Below, one piece after another: positions 25,754-33,700 of a stretch of DNA of 64,000 nucleotides. The translations under genes and the position numbers were made by a program. How positions within the stretch are numbered: the first letter of the stretch is position 1; each line of letters begins with the position of its first letter. The notes under the pieces are model-generated. The model had not been told where the DNA came from. It made no database searches and worked only from the letters and a program-made list of their open reading frames with translations. The stretch comes from Chitinophaga filiformis (lineage in GTDB: Bacteria; Bacteroidota; Bacteroidia; Chitinophagales; Chitinophagaceae), in NCBI RefSeq assembly GCF_021646545.1, contig NZ_JAKIRP010000016.1, positions 62,001 to 126,000 on the forward strand. The letters are read 5' to 3'.

Positions 25754-27364
25754 ATGGTAACGATTTTCGATAAATGGTGGCAGACAGGTGTCATATATCA
25801 GGTATACCCCCGCTCATTCCAGGATAGTAACGGCGACGGTGTCGGCGATCTCAGAGGCATCATCAGCAGGCTGGATTATCTGCAATGGCTGGGTATAGAC
25901 GCCGTCTGGCTCTCTCCTATTTATCCATCTCCCATGGCGGATTTTGGTTATGACATTGCCGACTACACGGATATACATCCCTTGTTCGGCTCCATGGAGG
26001 ACTTTGATGCGCTGGTGGATGAAGTGCATAAAAGGGACATGAAGCTATTGCTTGACCTCGTCCCTAATCATACTTCAGATCAGCATCCGTGGTTCCTGGA
26101 GTCCCGTTCTTCGCGTGACAATCCCAAAAGGGACTGGTACATCTGGCACGACCCGCTACCGGATGGCGGTGTCCCCAACAACTGGCTGAGCGTTTTTGGC
26201 GGCGAAGCATGGGAATGGGATGCCACTACACAACAGTATTACTACCATGCCTTCCTGAAGGAACAGCCCGACCTGAACTGGCGGAATCCCGCTGTAGCAG
26301 AAGCGATGCTCAACGTTATGCGTTACTGGCTGAGAAAGGGTGTGGACGGCTTCCGTGTGGACGTGATGTGGCATATGATCAAAGACCAGCAGCTGCGTAA
26401 CAATCCTGTCAATCCGGACTATGCACAACACATGCCCACCTATTCACAGCAGCTGCCTGTTTTCTCCACTGATCAGCCGGAGGTACATGACGTGGTACGT
26501 GAAATGCGGCATGTTATGGAAGAGTTTGAAGGCGACCGTGTGATGATTGGAGAGATATACCTGCCTATCCAGCAATTGATGGCCTATTATGGAATTGACA
26601 ATAAGGGCGCTCACCTGCCTTTTAACTTCCAGTTGTTGTCATTGCCATGGGAAGCCTCCTCCCTATCTGTGGCTATCGACCAGTATGAAGGCGCCCTTCC
26701 GGCCCAGGGATGGCCTAACTGGGTATTGAGTAACCATGACCAGCATCGTATTGCCAGCCGCGTGGGACTACTGCAAGCCAGGGTAGCGGCGATGTTGCTG
26801 CTTACCCTTCGCGGTACCCCTACCATCTATTATGGCGATGAAATCGGCATGCGTAATGTGGCCATTCCTTTCGACGAAGTACAGGACCCGCAGGGTCTTA
26901 ACATGCCTGACAAAAACCTCAGCAGGGACCCTTCCCGTACGCCCATGCAATGGGATAACACTGTAAATGCAGGGTTTACAGCAGGCAAACCCTGGCTGCG
27001 CCTGTCAAAAACATACCAGCGGGTAAATGTAGGTACGCAAAGCGAGGACCCTTATTCCATGCTGTCGCTCTACAGGCAACTTATTGCGTTACGCAGAAGC
27101 GAGCCTGCGCTCACAACGGGCGACTATACGCCGGTATTCGCAGACAATCAGATCCTGGCTTTTATGCGTCAACAGGAAGGTCATTCCAGCTTCCTGATCG
27201 TGTTAAACCTGACACACCTGCCTTGTTATTTCAGGCCTGCCAATTTCTCTTTCCGGGGCCGTATAGAAATAGCTACTTTTCCCGAAACAGAAGGTGCTAT
27301 AGTCAGCGACACGCTCAGCCTGGATGGGGATGAAGGATTGGTGATAAGGCTTGAGGACAGGTAA
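25754..27364 (+). CDS. GH13 alpha-glucosidase (oligo-1,6-glucosidase/maltase type)
   Basis: 536 residues from the ATG at 25754, giving MVTIFDKWWQTGVIYQVYPRSF, the usual start of this subfamily. A (beta/alpha)8 barrel carries the GH13 regions: DLVPNHTS, GFRVDVMWHM (nucleophile Asp), MIGEIYL (acid Glu) and SNHDQHR (stabilising Asp). The QDSNGDGVGDL calcium-type loop is present. There is no signal peptide, so it is cytoplasmic and would finish the breakdown of maltose or isomaltose made by the divergent GH97 enzyme. Specificity for alpha-1,4 or alpha-1,6 bonds is not settled by eye. Confidence 0.92.
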   Translation: MVTIFDKWWQTGVIYQVYPRSFQDSNGDGVGDLRGIISRLDYLQWLGIDAVWLSPIYPSPMADFGYDIADYTDIHPLFGSMEDFDALVDEVHKRDMKLLLDLVPNHTSDQHPWFLESRSSRDNPKRDWYIWHDPLPDGGVPNNWLSVFGGEAWEWDATTQQYYYHAFLKEQPDLNWRNPAVAEAMLNVMRYWLRKGVDGFRVDVMWHMIKDQQLRNNPVNPDYAQHMPTYSQQLPVFSTDQPEVHDVVREMRHVMEEFEGDRVMIGEIYLPIQQLMAYYGIDNKGAHLPFNFQLLSLPWEASSLSVAIDQYEGALPAQGWPNWVLSNHDQHRIASRVGLLQARVAAMLLLTLRGTPTIYYGDEIGMRNVAIPFDEVQDPQGLNMPDKNLSRDPSRTPMQWDNTVNAGFTAGKPWLRLSKTYQRVNVGTQSEDPYSMLSLYRQLIALRRSEPALTTGDYTPVFADNQILAFMRQQEGHSSFLIVLNLTHLPCYFRPANFSFRGRIEIATFPETEGAIVSDTLSLDGDEGLVIRLEDR

Positions 27365-27386
27365 AAAGCGCACCGGTAATTGAGGT

Positions 27387-27470
27387 AACCCTTTGCGGTA
27401 CGAGTACCAGTTTGCCTTAATACTGCAAATAGATCTGTAAACAGCAATGAACCCTTTGCAGTATCAGTAC
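27387..27470. repeat. Imperfect 21-bp direct repeat upstream of the DUF308 gene
   Basis: AACCCTTTGC-GTA-AGTAC type units at 27387-27407 and 27450-27470 agree at most positions and are 63 bases apart. They lie between the GH13 stop and the DUF308 start and may be regulator sites. Confidence 0.4.
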
Positions 27471-27557
27471 TCATTTATTTGAATACGGCAGCTGAACATG
27501 TAAGCTGTAGTGAACCTTTAGACGCTGAAACGGTTTATTAATCATAAAATCATCACC

Positions 27558-28118
27558 ATGGCCGTCGCTCAGACAATTAACTATCAAATTGCGCGCTCCC
27601 TACGTACTTTATATTATGTACGGGCGGCATTTAATGTTATTTGGGTAACATTAATATCTATTTATGCATCGTCTTCCCCTGATATTACAACTATGTTACT
27701 CATCATTTATCCCATATGGGATGTCGTGGCTACGATCGCTGATATTCTGATCAACCGCGGCACTGGTTCTCTCACACCTCAGTACGTGAACCTGGGTATG
27801 AGCGGCATTGCGGCGGTTGCAGTGAACATTGCCATCAGGCAGGGTGTGCCACAGGCACTGATCGTATTCGGCATCTGGGCGATGATAGCAGGTGTCATTC
27901 AGCTTATTATGGGCCTTCAAAGGCAAAAGGCTTTAGGCGGACAATGGCCGATCATTATCAGTGGTGGTCAGTCCACGATCGGAGGTCTTTCCTTTATCAT
28001 CCTTGCCAATTCGCCGGCTTTAGGCATTGCCAGTCTTGCCGGCTACTCTGCCTTCGGCGCGTTCTACTTTCTGCTTGCCGCCATTACCATCACCAAACGG
28101 CTGAGGAAAGGTTACTGA
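27558..28118 (+). CDS. DUF308 (HdeD-like) membrane protein
   Basis: 186 residues with about six hydrophobic helices in three similar pairs, matching the DUF308/HdeD family (WDVVATIADIL, FGIWAMIAGVIQLIMGL, SAFGAFYFLLAAITI). HdeD is linked to acid resistance in enterobacteria, but the role in Bacteroidota is not established. It is probably monocistronic; the convergent GNAT gene ends 2 bases from its stop. Confidence 0.82.
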   Translation: MAVAQTINYQIARSLRTLYYVRAAFNVIWVTLISIYASSSPDITTMLLIIYPIWDVVATIADILINRGTGSLTPQYVNLGMSGIAAVAVNIAIRQGVPQALIVFGIWAMIAGVIQLIMGLQRQKALGGQWPIIISGGQSTIGGLSFIILANSPALGIASLAGYSAFGAFYFLLAAITITKRLRKGY

Positions 28119-28119
28119 G

Positions 28120-28518
28120 CTATTTTGTGCGATGTATAATAAATCCCCTGTCCTCCTTTGTGAAGCCGACTTTAGGATAATAGCTCATGGCCGTAGGAAC
28201 GGAGAGCAATAGTATCATAGATTGTTCTCCGATCTTTTCCCGGGTTAATGCGATCAGCTTTTTACCTATGCCCCATTTCTGATGATCCGGGCTAACGGCC
28301 AGGTCGGCAAGATAACTTGACCACACCCAATCTGTGATCGTGCGGGAAACACCTACCAGTTTTTCCTCGTCCCATGCGGTGATGATCACATTTGAATGTT
28401 CATACATCTTTCTTATTCGCTCCCGGTCCTCTGTCGGTCGTGGAAGCCCCGCGTTGTTGTAAAGCTCAATTATTTGTTCAGTTGTAGATATTACATCACA
28501 TTTGTAAGTGATTTCCAT
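28120..28518 (-). CDS. GNAT-family N-acetyltransferase
   Basis: 132 residues with the acetyl-CoA binding motif A, LAVSPDHQKWGIGKKLIAL, and a C-terminal YYPKVGFTKEDRGFII strand typical of small GNAT enzymes. The substrate is not predictable. It is convergent with the DUF308 gene. Confidence 0.88.
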   Translation of the reverse strand: MEITYKCDVISTTEQIIELYNNAGLPRPTEDRERIRKMYEHSNVIITAWDEEKLVGVSRTITDWVWSSYLADLAVSPDHQKWGIGKKLIALTREKIGEQSMILLLSVPTAMSYYPKVGFTKEDRGFIIHRTK

Positions 28519-28666
28519 GTATCAGTTTTTTACGCGTAGAATTTTACTTTTAAATATGATCTGTTACGTCCCTTTTTACTACTTATTCCTTCATTACTTC
28601 TCTAAGCATGTGATTAATTCTCCTCTTCACTGTATCTTGCAAACCATTATGACCAACGGACACATT

Positions 28667-28915
28667 TTAAAGTACAAGGCACTCCTCATTGCCCTTATTT
28701 CCACCTGCAGCCATCATCAGGGATTCATTTCTTTCTCTTATAATTTCCTTAGTAGTCTCAATCATTCGTCTGGTCGCATAGTCATCCTCGCCAGCGATAT
28801 ATGCCATTGTCCTTGCATAGCGCTCCATTCGGAGTTTTTCACGACTCTCTTTTCTGAATGTGCCTTTGGGTTTTCTTTTTGTACAGCGGTGGCTTGTTAT
28901 TGTCTTCTTTTTCAT
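28667..28915 (-). CDS. Small protein B of a tandem paralogous pair beside a zeta-like kinase
   Basis: 82 residues from the ATG at 28915, 10 bases after the stop of its paralogue, with AAAAGG upstream. It has a basic N-terminus, then ERYARTMAYIAGEDDY, MIETTKEIIRERNE, and ends AAGGNKGNEECLVL. The last 58 residues are identical to the neighbouring paralogue at 42 positions, and many third-codon differences between them are silent, which supports real coding. I do not recognise the family. A role as antitoxin or partner of the kinase is inferred from operon position. Confidence 0.75.
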   Translation of the reverse strand: MKKKTITSHRCTKRKPKGTFRKESREKLRMERYARTMAYIAGEDDYATRRMIETTKEIIRERNESLMMAAGGNKGNEECLVL

Positions 28916-28925
28916 ATTGAACCTT

Positions 28926-29180
28926 TTAAAGTACAAGACAATTCTCATTCATCTTATTTCCGCCCGCAGCCGCCATCATTGCCTCGTTCCTTTCCTTTAT
29001 GACCGATTTAAGCGTTTCAATCATCAAATCAGTCTCATAGTCGTCCTCACCAGCGATATATGCCATTGTCCTTGAGTATCGCTCCAACTGGATCTTCTCG
29101 CGATTCTTTTTTCTCATCCTAAAAAAAGCTTTTTGAATTCCTTCGCTGAACCAGCGACCAACTACCGTTTTACTTTTCAT
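28926..29180 (-). CDS. Small protein A of a tandem paralogous pair beside a zeta-like kinase
   Basis: 84 residues from the ATG at 29180, chosen because it aligns with the start of the paralogue (MKSKT against MKKKT). An earlier in-frame ATG at 29216 overlaps the kinase stop as ATGA and would add 12 residues; either start implies translational coupling. The sequence contains ERYSRTMAYIAGEDDY, MIETLKSVIKERNE and the end AAGGNKMNENCLVL. No signal peptide or membrane segment is seen. The C-terminal CLVL looks like a eukaryotic CaaX box, probably by chance. The function is unknown. Confidence 0.75.
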   Translation of the reverse strand: MKSKTVVGRWFSEGIQKAFFRMRKKNREKIQLERYSRTMAYIAGEDDYETDLMIETLKSVIKERNEAMMAAAGGNKMNENCLVL

Positions 29181-29212
29181 ATTTTTATATTTTGTTCTAA
29201 AAAAATTAACCT

Positions 29213-30136
29213 TCATCCTACATTGTACCAGCAGGCAGGATTTGCAACATCCAGATCAATTCTTCGTTTATTTTTTTGCATATCCGGGTCTGTCATGATC
29301 ATACCAAAACTACGGAAACATGTATCTGCCCTTTCTTTCAGTACATAATAACACAACAATGGATCATTCCCGACATTATCGAATACATATCCTAATGGAA
29401 CATACCTGTTTGTTTCATTAAATCTATGCAATGCCCTGATAGTTGCTTCTCTTCGTTTCAAATATAGTAAGGTCAGATGCACCTCGTAATTTGTCTCTGC
29501 CAGGAACTCCGCCAATTTGACTATTTTATCCGGCTCCTGTCCTACTTTAGGTATCACAACATTATAGGCTTCGTTGACAGCCAGCTTACATACCCCTTCC
29601 AGTTTTAAGGGATTATCATTTTTAAATCCAAAGATTATGTTGTTGGACTCTTTTTGTACCAGCGTTGCGCCACATTCATACTCGAACTCCGGAAATTTTC
29701 TTTTTGCATAATCACTGTCCAGAATAATCGCACCCTCTTTCTCAGCTATCTTGTTAGCGACAGTTGACTTTCCTGAAGCTGGCGGGCCAATCAGGATATA
29801 AGCCTTCCTGTCTTTTCTTATGCCCGAAGCAGGCAAAGCCCCACCTGTCCCCAACTTTATTTCATCTTCGTTGTCCCTTCTTTTTAATGTAAATAACTCA
29901 TGGATGATTTGCTTGCGCAATTTCCATCTGTCAACATTATTTACATAATCTCTATCGCGGTATTTTGTACTGACCAGTGTATTTTCTTCATCTTTGAAAT
30001 CCATCAGCATTTTTTCACTGGTTACAATTTTTCTGATGATTGCCGGAGAAATCCTCTGGTCAACCTGAAGAACATCTACAAGAAAATGCTCAACTGAATC
30101 ATCATCCCGTAGAAGCCGGGAATAATTTACCTCCAT
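29213..30136 (-). CDS. Zeta-toxin-like P-loop kinase with novel N-terminal region
   Basis: 307 residues. A P-loop kinase core starts near residue 110: AYILIGPPASGKSTVANKIAEKEG (Walker A), then IILDSDYAKRKFPEF with a likely catalytic Asp, and LLYLKRREATIRALHRFNETNRYVP with Arg residues placed like the lid arginines of zeta toxins. Zeta/PezT enzymes phosphorylate UDP-N-acetylglucosamine and block wall synthesis. The first 100 residues (LLRDDDSVEHFLVDVLQVD...) are charged, helical and unrecognised, and could be a built-in regulatory part. No epsilon-type antitoxin lies upstream; instead two small paralogous genes follow, coupled by an ATGA overlap. Toxin activity is inferred. Confidence 0.75.
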   Translation of the reverse strand: MEVNYSRLLRDDDSVEHFLVDVLQVDQRISPAIIRKIVTSEKMLMDFKDEENTLVSTKYRDRDYVNNVDRWKLRKQIIHELFTLKRRDNEDEIKLGTGGALPASGIRKDRKAYILIGPPASGKSTVANKIAEKEGAIILDSDYAKRKFPEFEYECGATLVQKESNNIIFGFKNDNPLKLEGVCKLAVNEAYNVVIPKVGQEPDKIVKLAEFLAETNYEVHLTLLYLKRREATIRALHRFNETNRYVPLGYVFDNVGNDPLLCYYVLKERADTCFRSFGMIMTDPDMQKNKRRIDLDVANPACWYNVG

Positions 30137-30337
30137 AAATTTTGGTGTATAGTTGTTGCTAACAAACGATTTTCAAATCACAAGACAACATTAAATTACA
30201 TACAAATTTGAATATAAAAAATTTTTCATCCCCACTTTATTCAACATTTATCAAAAGTATTATTCACCTATAATAATGAATATCTAATCATAAAACACTG
30301 GCCTGATTTTTTCGCCTGTTATTAAAACACCTTTCTC

Positions 30338-31177
30338 ATGCAAACCATCCTCGTACTTACAGATTTCTCCGATGTAGCGCTACGGGCTGCTCAATACGCT
30401 ATTCACCTGGCCGGCCAGCTGCATAGCAAACGCATCATTTTGTTCAATGCATTCCAAAGCCTTGAACCTGTCGCCAATGTACCGGTCACACCGGAAATAC
30501 CAGTTATACAGGCCGATCCTAATGAATTGTACAAAGAGAGTATCATGCAGCTGGACAATCTCCGCAGCATGCTGGAGCCTTCTGCTGCCGGTATCACCAT
30601 TGATACGCTGTCAGAAGATGATATACTCGAAGAGGCTGTCAAAAAGTTGATCAGTAAAGAAAATGTGGACCTCGTAGTTGCCGGTCTGGCCGATAAATCT
30701 AACCTGGAGAAATTTCTGGTAGGTAGTCATAGTATACGGGTAATGGAAAGCTGCCATTATCCGCTGGTGATCGTGCCTGAAGATGCCCGGATAACACCAC
30801 TTGAAAAGGTACTGCTGGCTGTGGATTTTGATACACTCCGCCGTGGGAAAGCCTTGCCCGAACTGGTTGGAATGCTCAACACTTTACACACCGAACTGTT
30901 TGTAGTCAATGTTGCCAGCGATGAAAGTTACTCCTCCGAGACAAGAGAAGATATTAAACACCTTCATCAGTTACTGGACAGATATCATCCTTCATTCAAC
31001 TATATAGAAGATAGTAATGTGGTGAACAGCATCAATGAATTTGCCGCGCAACATGACATTTCACTGATCATTGCTATTCATGAAAAGAAAAGCCTGCTGG
31101 CTACTATATTTCAGAAAAGCGTCTCGAAACAACTGGCCTGGAACAGTAATGTGCCACTGCTGATCCTTCCGGCCTGA
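30338..31177 (+). CDS. Tandem-domain universal stress protein (UspA family)
   Basis: 279 residues with two Usp domains. The first (1-145) has the Usp start TILVLTDFSDVALRAAQYAIHLA and a nucleotide-loop-like VAGLADKSNLEKFLVGSHS. The second (about 150-279) is divergent, with LLAVDFDTLRRGKALPELVGML and an end KQLAWNSNVPLLILPA. Usp proteins bind ATP or AMP and respond to stress or growth arrest. It is monocistronic and cytoplasmic. Confidence 0.9.
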   Translation: MQTILVLTDFSDVALRAAQYAIHLAGQLHSKRIILFNAFQSLEPVANVPVTPEIPVIQADPNELYKESIMQLDNLRSMLEPSAAGITIDTLSEDDILEEAVKKLISKENVDLVVAGLADKSNLEKFLVGSHSIRVMESCHYPLVIVPEDARITPLEKVLLAVDFDTLRRGKALPELVGMLNTLHTELFVVNVASDESYSSETREDIKHLHQLLDRYHPSFNYIEDSNVVNSINEFAAQHDISLIIAIHEKKSLLATIFQKSVSKQLAWNSNVPLLILPA

Positions 31178-31200
31178 GAAGACAGGTCTCAGATTGCCGC

Positions 31201-31329
31201 CAGCTGTATAAGGTTACAAAGTTTCCGGGATATACCTTCTCTGCAGAAACATGATACCTGTCATCATCTTTAATACTTAGCGCAGATGGCCAACGTATAT
31301 CCCGGTCTATGTAACATTCATACAATTGC
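31201..31329. repeat. Long imperfect inverted repeat between convergent genes
   Basis: Left arm 31201-31235 and right arm 31295-31329 are complementary over most of about 34 bases, including a perfect 11-bp inner part (CCGGGATATAC with GTATATCCCGG). The 59-base loop has no gene. It sits between the Usp gene (+) and the DoxX gene (-). It is too long and loose for a standard terminator and resembles a short non-autonomous element. Confidence 0.65.
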
Positions 31330-31335
31330 GTTTAC

Positions 31336-31734
31336 TCAGGCTACAGCCAGTGACGCGGTTCCTTTTGCTGCCTCAAAGCGCTTCCAGGCATAATAAGGCA
31401 CAAACATGATCAACAGGGCCACTACTGGCGGGATCAGTTCTCCAATAGGGTCACCTACTGCTGCGCGGGAACAAAAAGCGCCGATGAAGTTGATCGCAAA
31501 CCCAGCGAATGCCCATTCTTTAAGTGTCCTGAATTTAGGCTGCAGAATAGCAAGAGCGCCCAATAACTTAGCCACCCCAAAAATGGTCAGTACATACTCC
31601 GGATATCCCAGATGTTTCATAATAGCCACACCGGTTGCCTCATGCATGATCCCTCCTATACTATCCATCAGCATCAGTAATACAAAAATGCCCGTTGATA
31701 CCCAGTAGAAAATTCTGATCTTATTTGTTTTCAT
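31336..31734 (-). CDS. DoxX-like family membrane protein
   Basis: 132 residues with four membrane segments and the DoxX_2-type pattern: GIMHEATGVAIMKHLGYPEYVLTIFGVAKLLGALAIL and LKEWAFAGFAINFIGA. The function of this subgroup is not established. It is monocistronic and unrelated in sequence to the DoxX gene at 18087. Confidence 0.85.
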   Translation of the reverse strand: MKTNKIRIFYWVSTGIFVLLMLMDSIGGIMHEATGVAIMKHLGYPEYVLTIFGVAKLLGALAILQPKFRTLKEWAFAGFAINFIGAFCSRAAVGDPIGELIPPVVALLIMFVPYYAWKRFEAAKGTASLAVA

Positions 31735-31837
31735 AATTGTGTGTTTTATGATGCAAACATATCAGCATTTTTCAAGTTATGTGATGTGCGATTCGGACAG
31801 TATAAGGGGGAATTCAGGACATGCCGGATATAGGCGG

Positions 31838-32383
31838 TTAATTGCTTAGTACCCCGGACAACCTGCGTGAACGCCGTTTCAATATCAGGGCGCTGATAAG
31901 GGCGACTACTATACCGAGCGGTAATACTTCCGCAAACGTGAGCAGTATAACGAAGATGGGCGACTTATACATCGACTGATACCACTCCATATTTTTTGCC
32001 TTGGCTGCCAGTTCGGCCTCGGTAGCGCCACTGGTCCTGGCCTCATTCATCACATGCGCTGTGTATTTATCCATAAAATCCGGAACGAAAAGGTAGTACT
32101 CCACCAGCCATGTCAACACGTAAAAAGTGGAGGCAACAAGCGCGATATAGAAACCGACCTTAAAGGCTTTTCCAAAAGTGATCGTTCCCTGGTTGTACCT
32201 GTCCCGGTAATTTTTTATTCCCACAAAAATAAACGCGAAGGCGATCAGCATCCCCGCATAACCGACCACTTCATTTCCCTTAAAACCCTCGGGATTATTA
32301 TAACAGGAAAGAGAGGTGGCTACCATCATGGTAGTAATGATCAATCCCGAGATCAATCCGAAAATAAGAACGTTCTTTTTCAT
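31838..32383 (-). CDS. DUF4199 membrane protein
   Basis: 181 residues with four membrane helices and the DUF4199 pattern: an N-terminal LIFGLISGLI, GYAGMLIAFAFIFVGIKNYRD, GTITFGKAFKVGFYIAL and a C-terminal LPLGIVVALISALILKRR. The family is confined mostly to Bacteroidota and has no known function. The membrane-bound LuxR gene begins about 600 bases further along on the same strand, so cotranscription is possible. Confidence 0.88.
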   Translation of the reverse strand: MKKNVLIFGLISGLIITTMMVATSLSCYNNPEGFKGNEVVGYAGMLIAFAFIFVGIKNYRDRYNQGTITFGKAFKVGFYIALVASTFYVLTWLVEYYLFVPDFMDKYTAHVMNEARTSGATEAELAAKAKNMEWYQSMYKSPIFVILLTFAEVLPLGIVVALISALILKRRSRRLSGVLSN

Positions 32384-32495
32384 CTGACGTATGTTTTAGT
32401 AATGGGACAAAAATGCCGGAAACCTCCCGGTCCCCATTCATACTTAAGGGTGATTTTAAGTAAAAACGAAATTTTCACCCAAAAGGTTGATCTTA

Positions 32496-32969
32496 TTATC
32501 TGATGATATTCAACTTCTTAGCTCTATCGACCGCCTGCGTCCGCCTTTCCACATCCATTTTGGAGAACAGCCTCAATGAATGGGTCTTGATTGTATTCAG
32601 CGACAGGAATAGTTTATCCGCGATCTCCTGGTTACTCAGTCCATCGGCCATTAATTGCAATACTTCCAGTTCCCGTTTGCTCAGGTTCAGCTTTTCCAGG
32701 GCTTTGGCGTCCGGCATGAAATCGGCTCCTTTTTCGACAATAACCTCTTTTTCAATGACGATGGTTTCCACTTTGGGGCGGGATAACTTCAAGGCCAGCC
32801 ATATGCCCAGCCCGGTAAAGATCAGGGCAATAAATCCGACATATATTTCGTGGGCATGATCGATAATGATGAAACGCAGTTCCAGCCACTTCAGTAAAAA
32901 CAGTAACAGTGCGAGGCAGATGCCGTACAGAATAGTATGCCTGTTCCGGGTGATGAACTTTGACACCAT
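32496..32969 (-). CDS. Membrane-anchored LuxR-type transcriptional regulator
   Basis: 157 residues: two N-terminal membrane helices (about 12-27 and 40-61), a charged linker (ETIVIEKEVIVEKGADF), and a C-terminal LuxR HTH (LSKRELEVLQLMADGLSNQEIADKLFLSLNTIKTHSLRLFSKM). It has no receiver domain, so a membrane signal rather than phosphorylation probably controls it. This two-helix plus LuxR form is frequent in Bacteroidota. It reads toward the DUF4199 gene, a possible partner or target. Confidence 0.88.
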   Translation of the reverse strand: MVSKFITRNRHTILYGICLALLLFLLKWLELRFIIIDHAHEIYVGFIALIFTGLGIWLALKLSRPKVETIVIEKEVIVEKGADFMPDAKALEKLNLSKRELEVLQLMADGLSNQEIADKLFLSLNTIKTHSLRLFSKMDVERRTQAVDRAKKLNIIR

Positions 32970-33091
32970 CGATACTTCTTTTAGGTCCTGTTGTCAAAAA
33001 TAAGACATTTCCTGACTGCACCTTTTCCGCCTTTATTTAGTAAATTGATCTGCAAGGACTCTCTGCCCAGGCGTTCATTTAAAGACAGGAT

Positions 33092-33685
33092 ATGAAAAGT
33101 ATTACCCGGCTATATCTGACATTAGTACTGCTGACTACTGCTACTCCCCTTACCATTGCCCAATCCGGGCTGCAACGTTTTGACGACAGGACACTGGAAT
33201 ACCTGGCAGCCCACCGCACACCAGGACAGACCAAAGCCTGGCTGTTCATTTCCAACACCAACGACTATGTGAATGTGGCGATTCCTGCCGGTCTGCTCGT
33301 AGCCGGGATCATTGATCACAATCCTGATATGCGCCAGAATGCCCTGTATGTTGCCACCAGCACGGCCACCACTTTCCTGCTGAATACACTTATCAAGAAA
33401 CTGGTGAGACGTCCCCGGCCCTTTATATCCAATGTTCATCTTACCGCCGTTTACCAGCCCTCTTCCACTTCTTTCCCTTCCGGACATACGTCTTCTGCCT
33501 TCAGTTCTGCAACTGCACTGGTACGGGCCTATCCGAAGTGGTATGTGATTGCGCCGGCTTTCTTGTGGTCGGGCGCTATAGGTTATTCGCGGATGTACCT
33601 GGGAGTACACTATCCTTCTGATGTCACTGCAGGGGCGCTGTTGGGAGCAGGAACTGCGTTTGGGCTTGGTTTCATGAGGCCATAA
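33092..33685 (+). CDS. PAP2-family membrane phosphatase
   Basis: 197 residues with a signal peptide (to about 24, TIAQS) and all three PAP2 motifs: KKLVRRPRP, PSGHTSS and SRMYLGVHYPSD. Enzymes of the family remove phosphate from lipid phosphates such as phosphatidic acid, undecaprenyl pyrophosphate or lipid A. It is a periplasm-facing protein and monocistronic. The substrate is unknown. Confidence 0.9.
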   Translation: MKSITRLYLTLVLLTTATPLTIAQSGLQRFDDRTLEYLAAHRTPGQTKAWLFISNTNDYVNVAIPAGLLVAGIIDHNPDMRQNALYVATSTATTFLLNTLIKKLVRRPRPFISNVHLTAVYQPSSTSFPSGHTSSAFSSATALVRAYPKWYVIAPAFLWSGAIGYSRMYLGVHYPSDVTAGALLGAGTAFGLGFMRP

Positions 33686-33700
33686 TCGTCAATTGGGGCA

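Noticed and set aside
29040..29200. Terminal CLVL as a true CaaX prenylation signal
   Set aside because: Bacteria lack the prenyl transferases; such signals are meaningful only for effectors delivered to eukaryotes, for which there is no evidence here.
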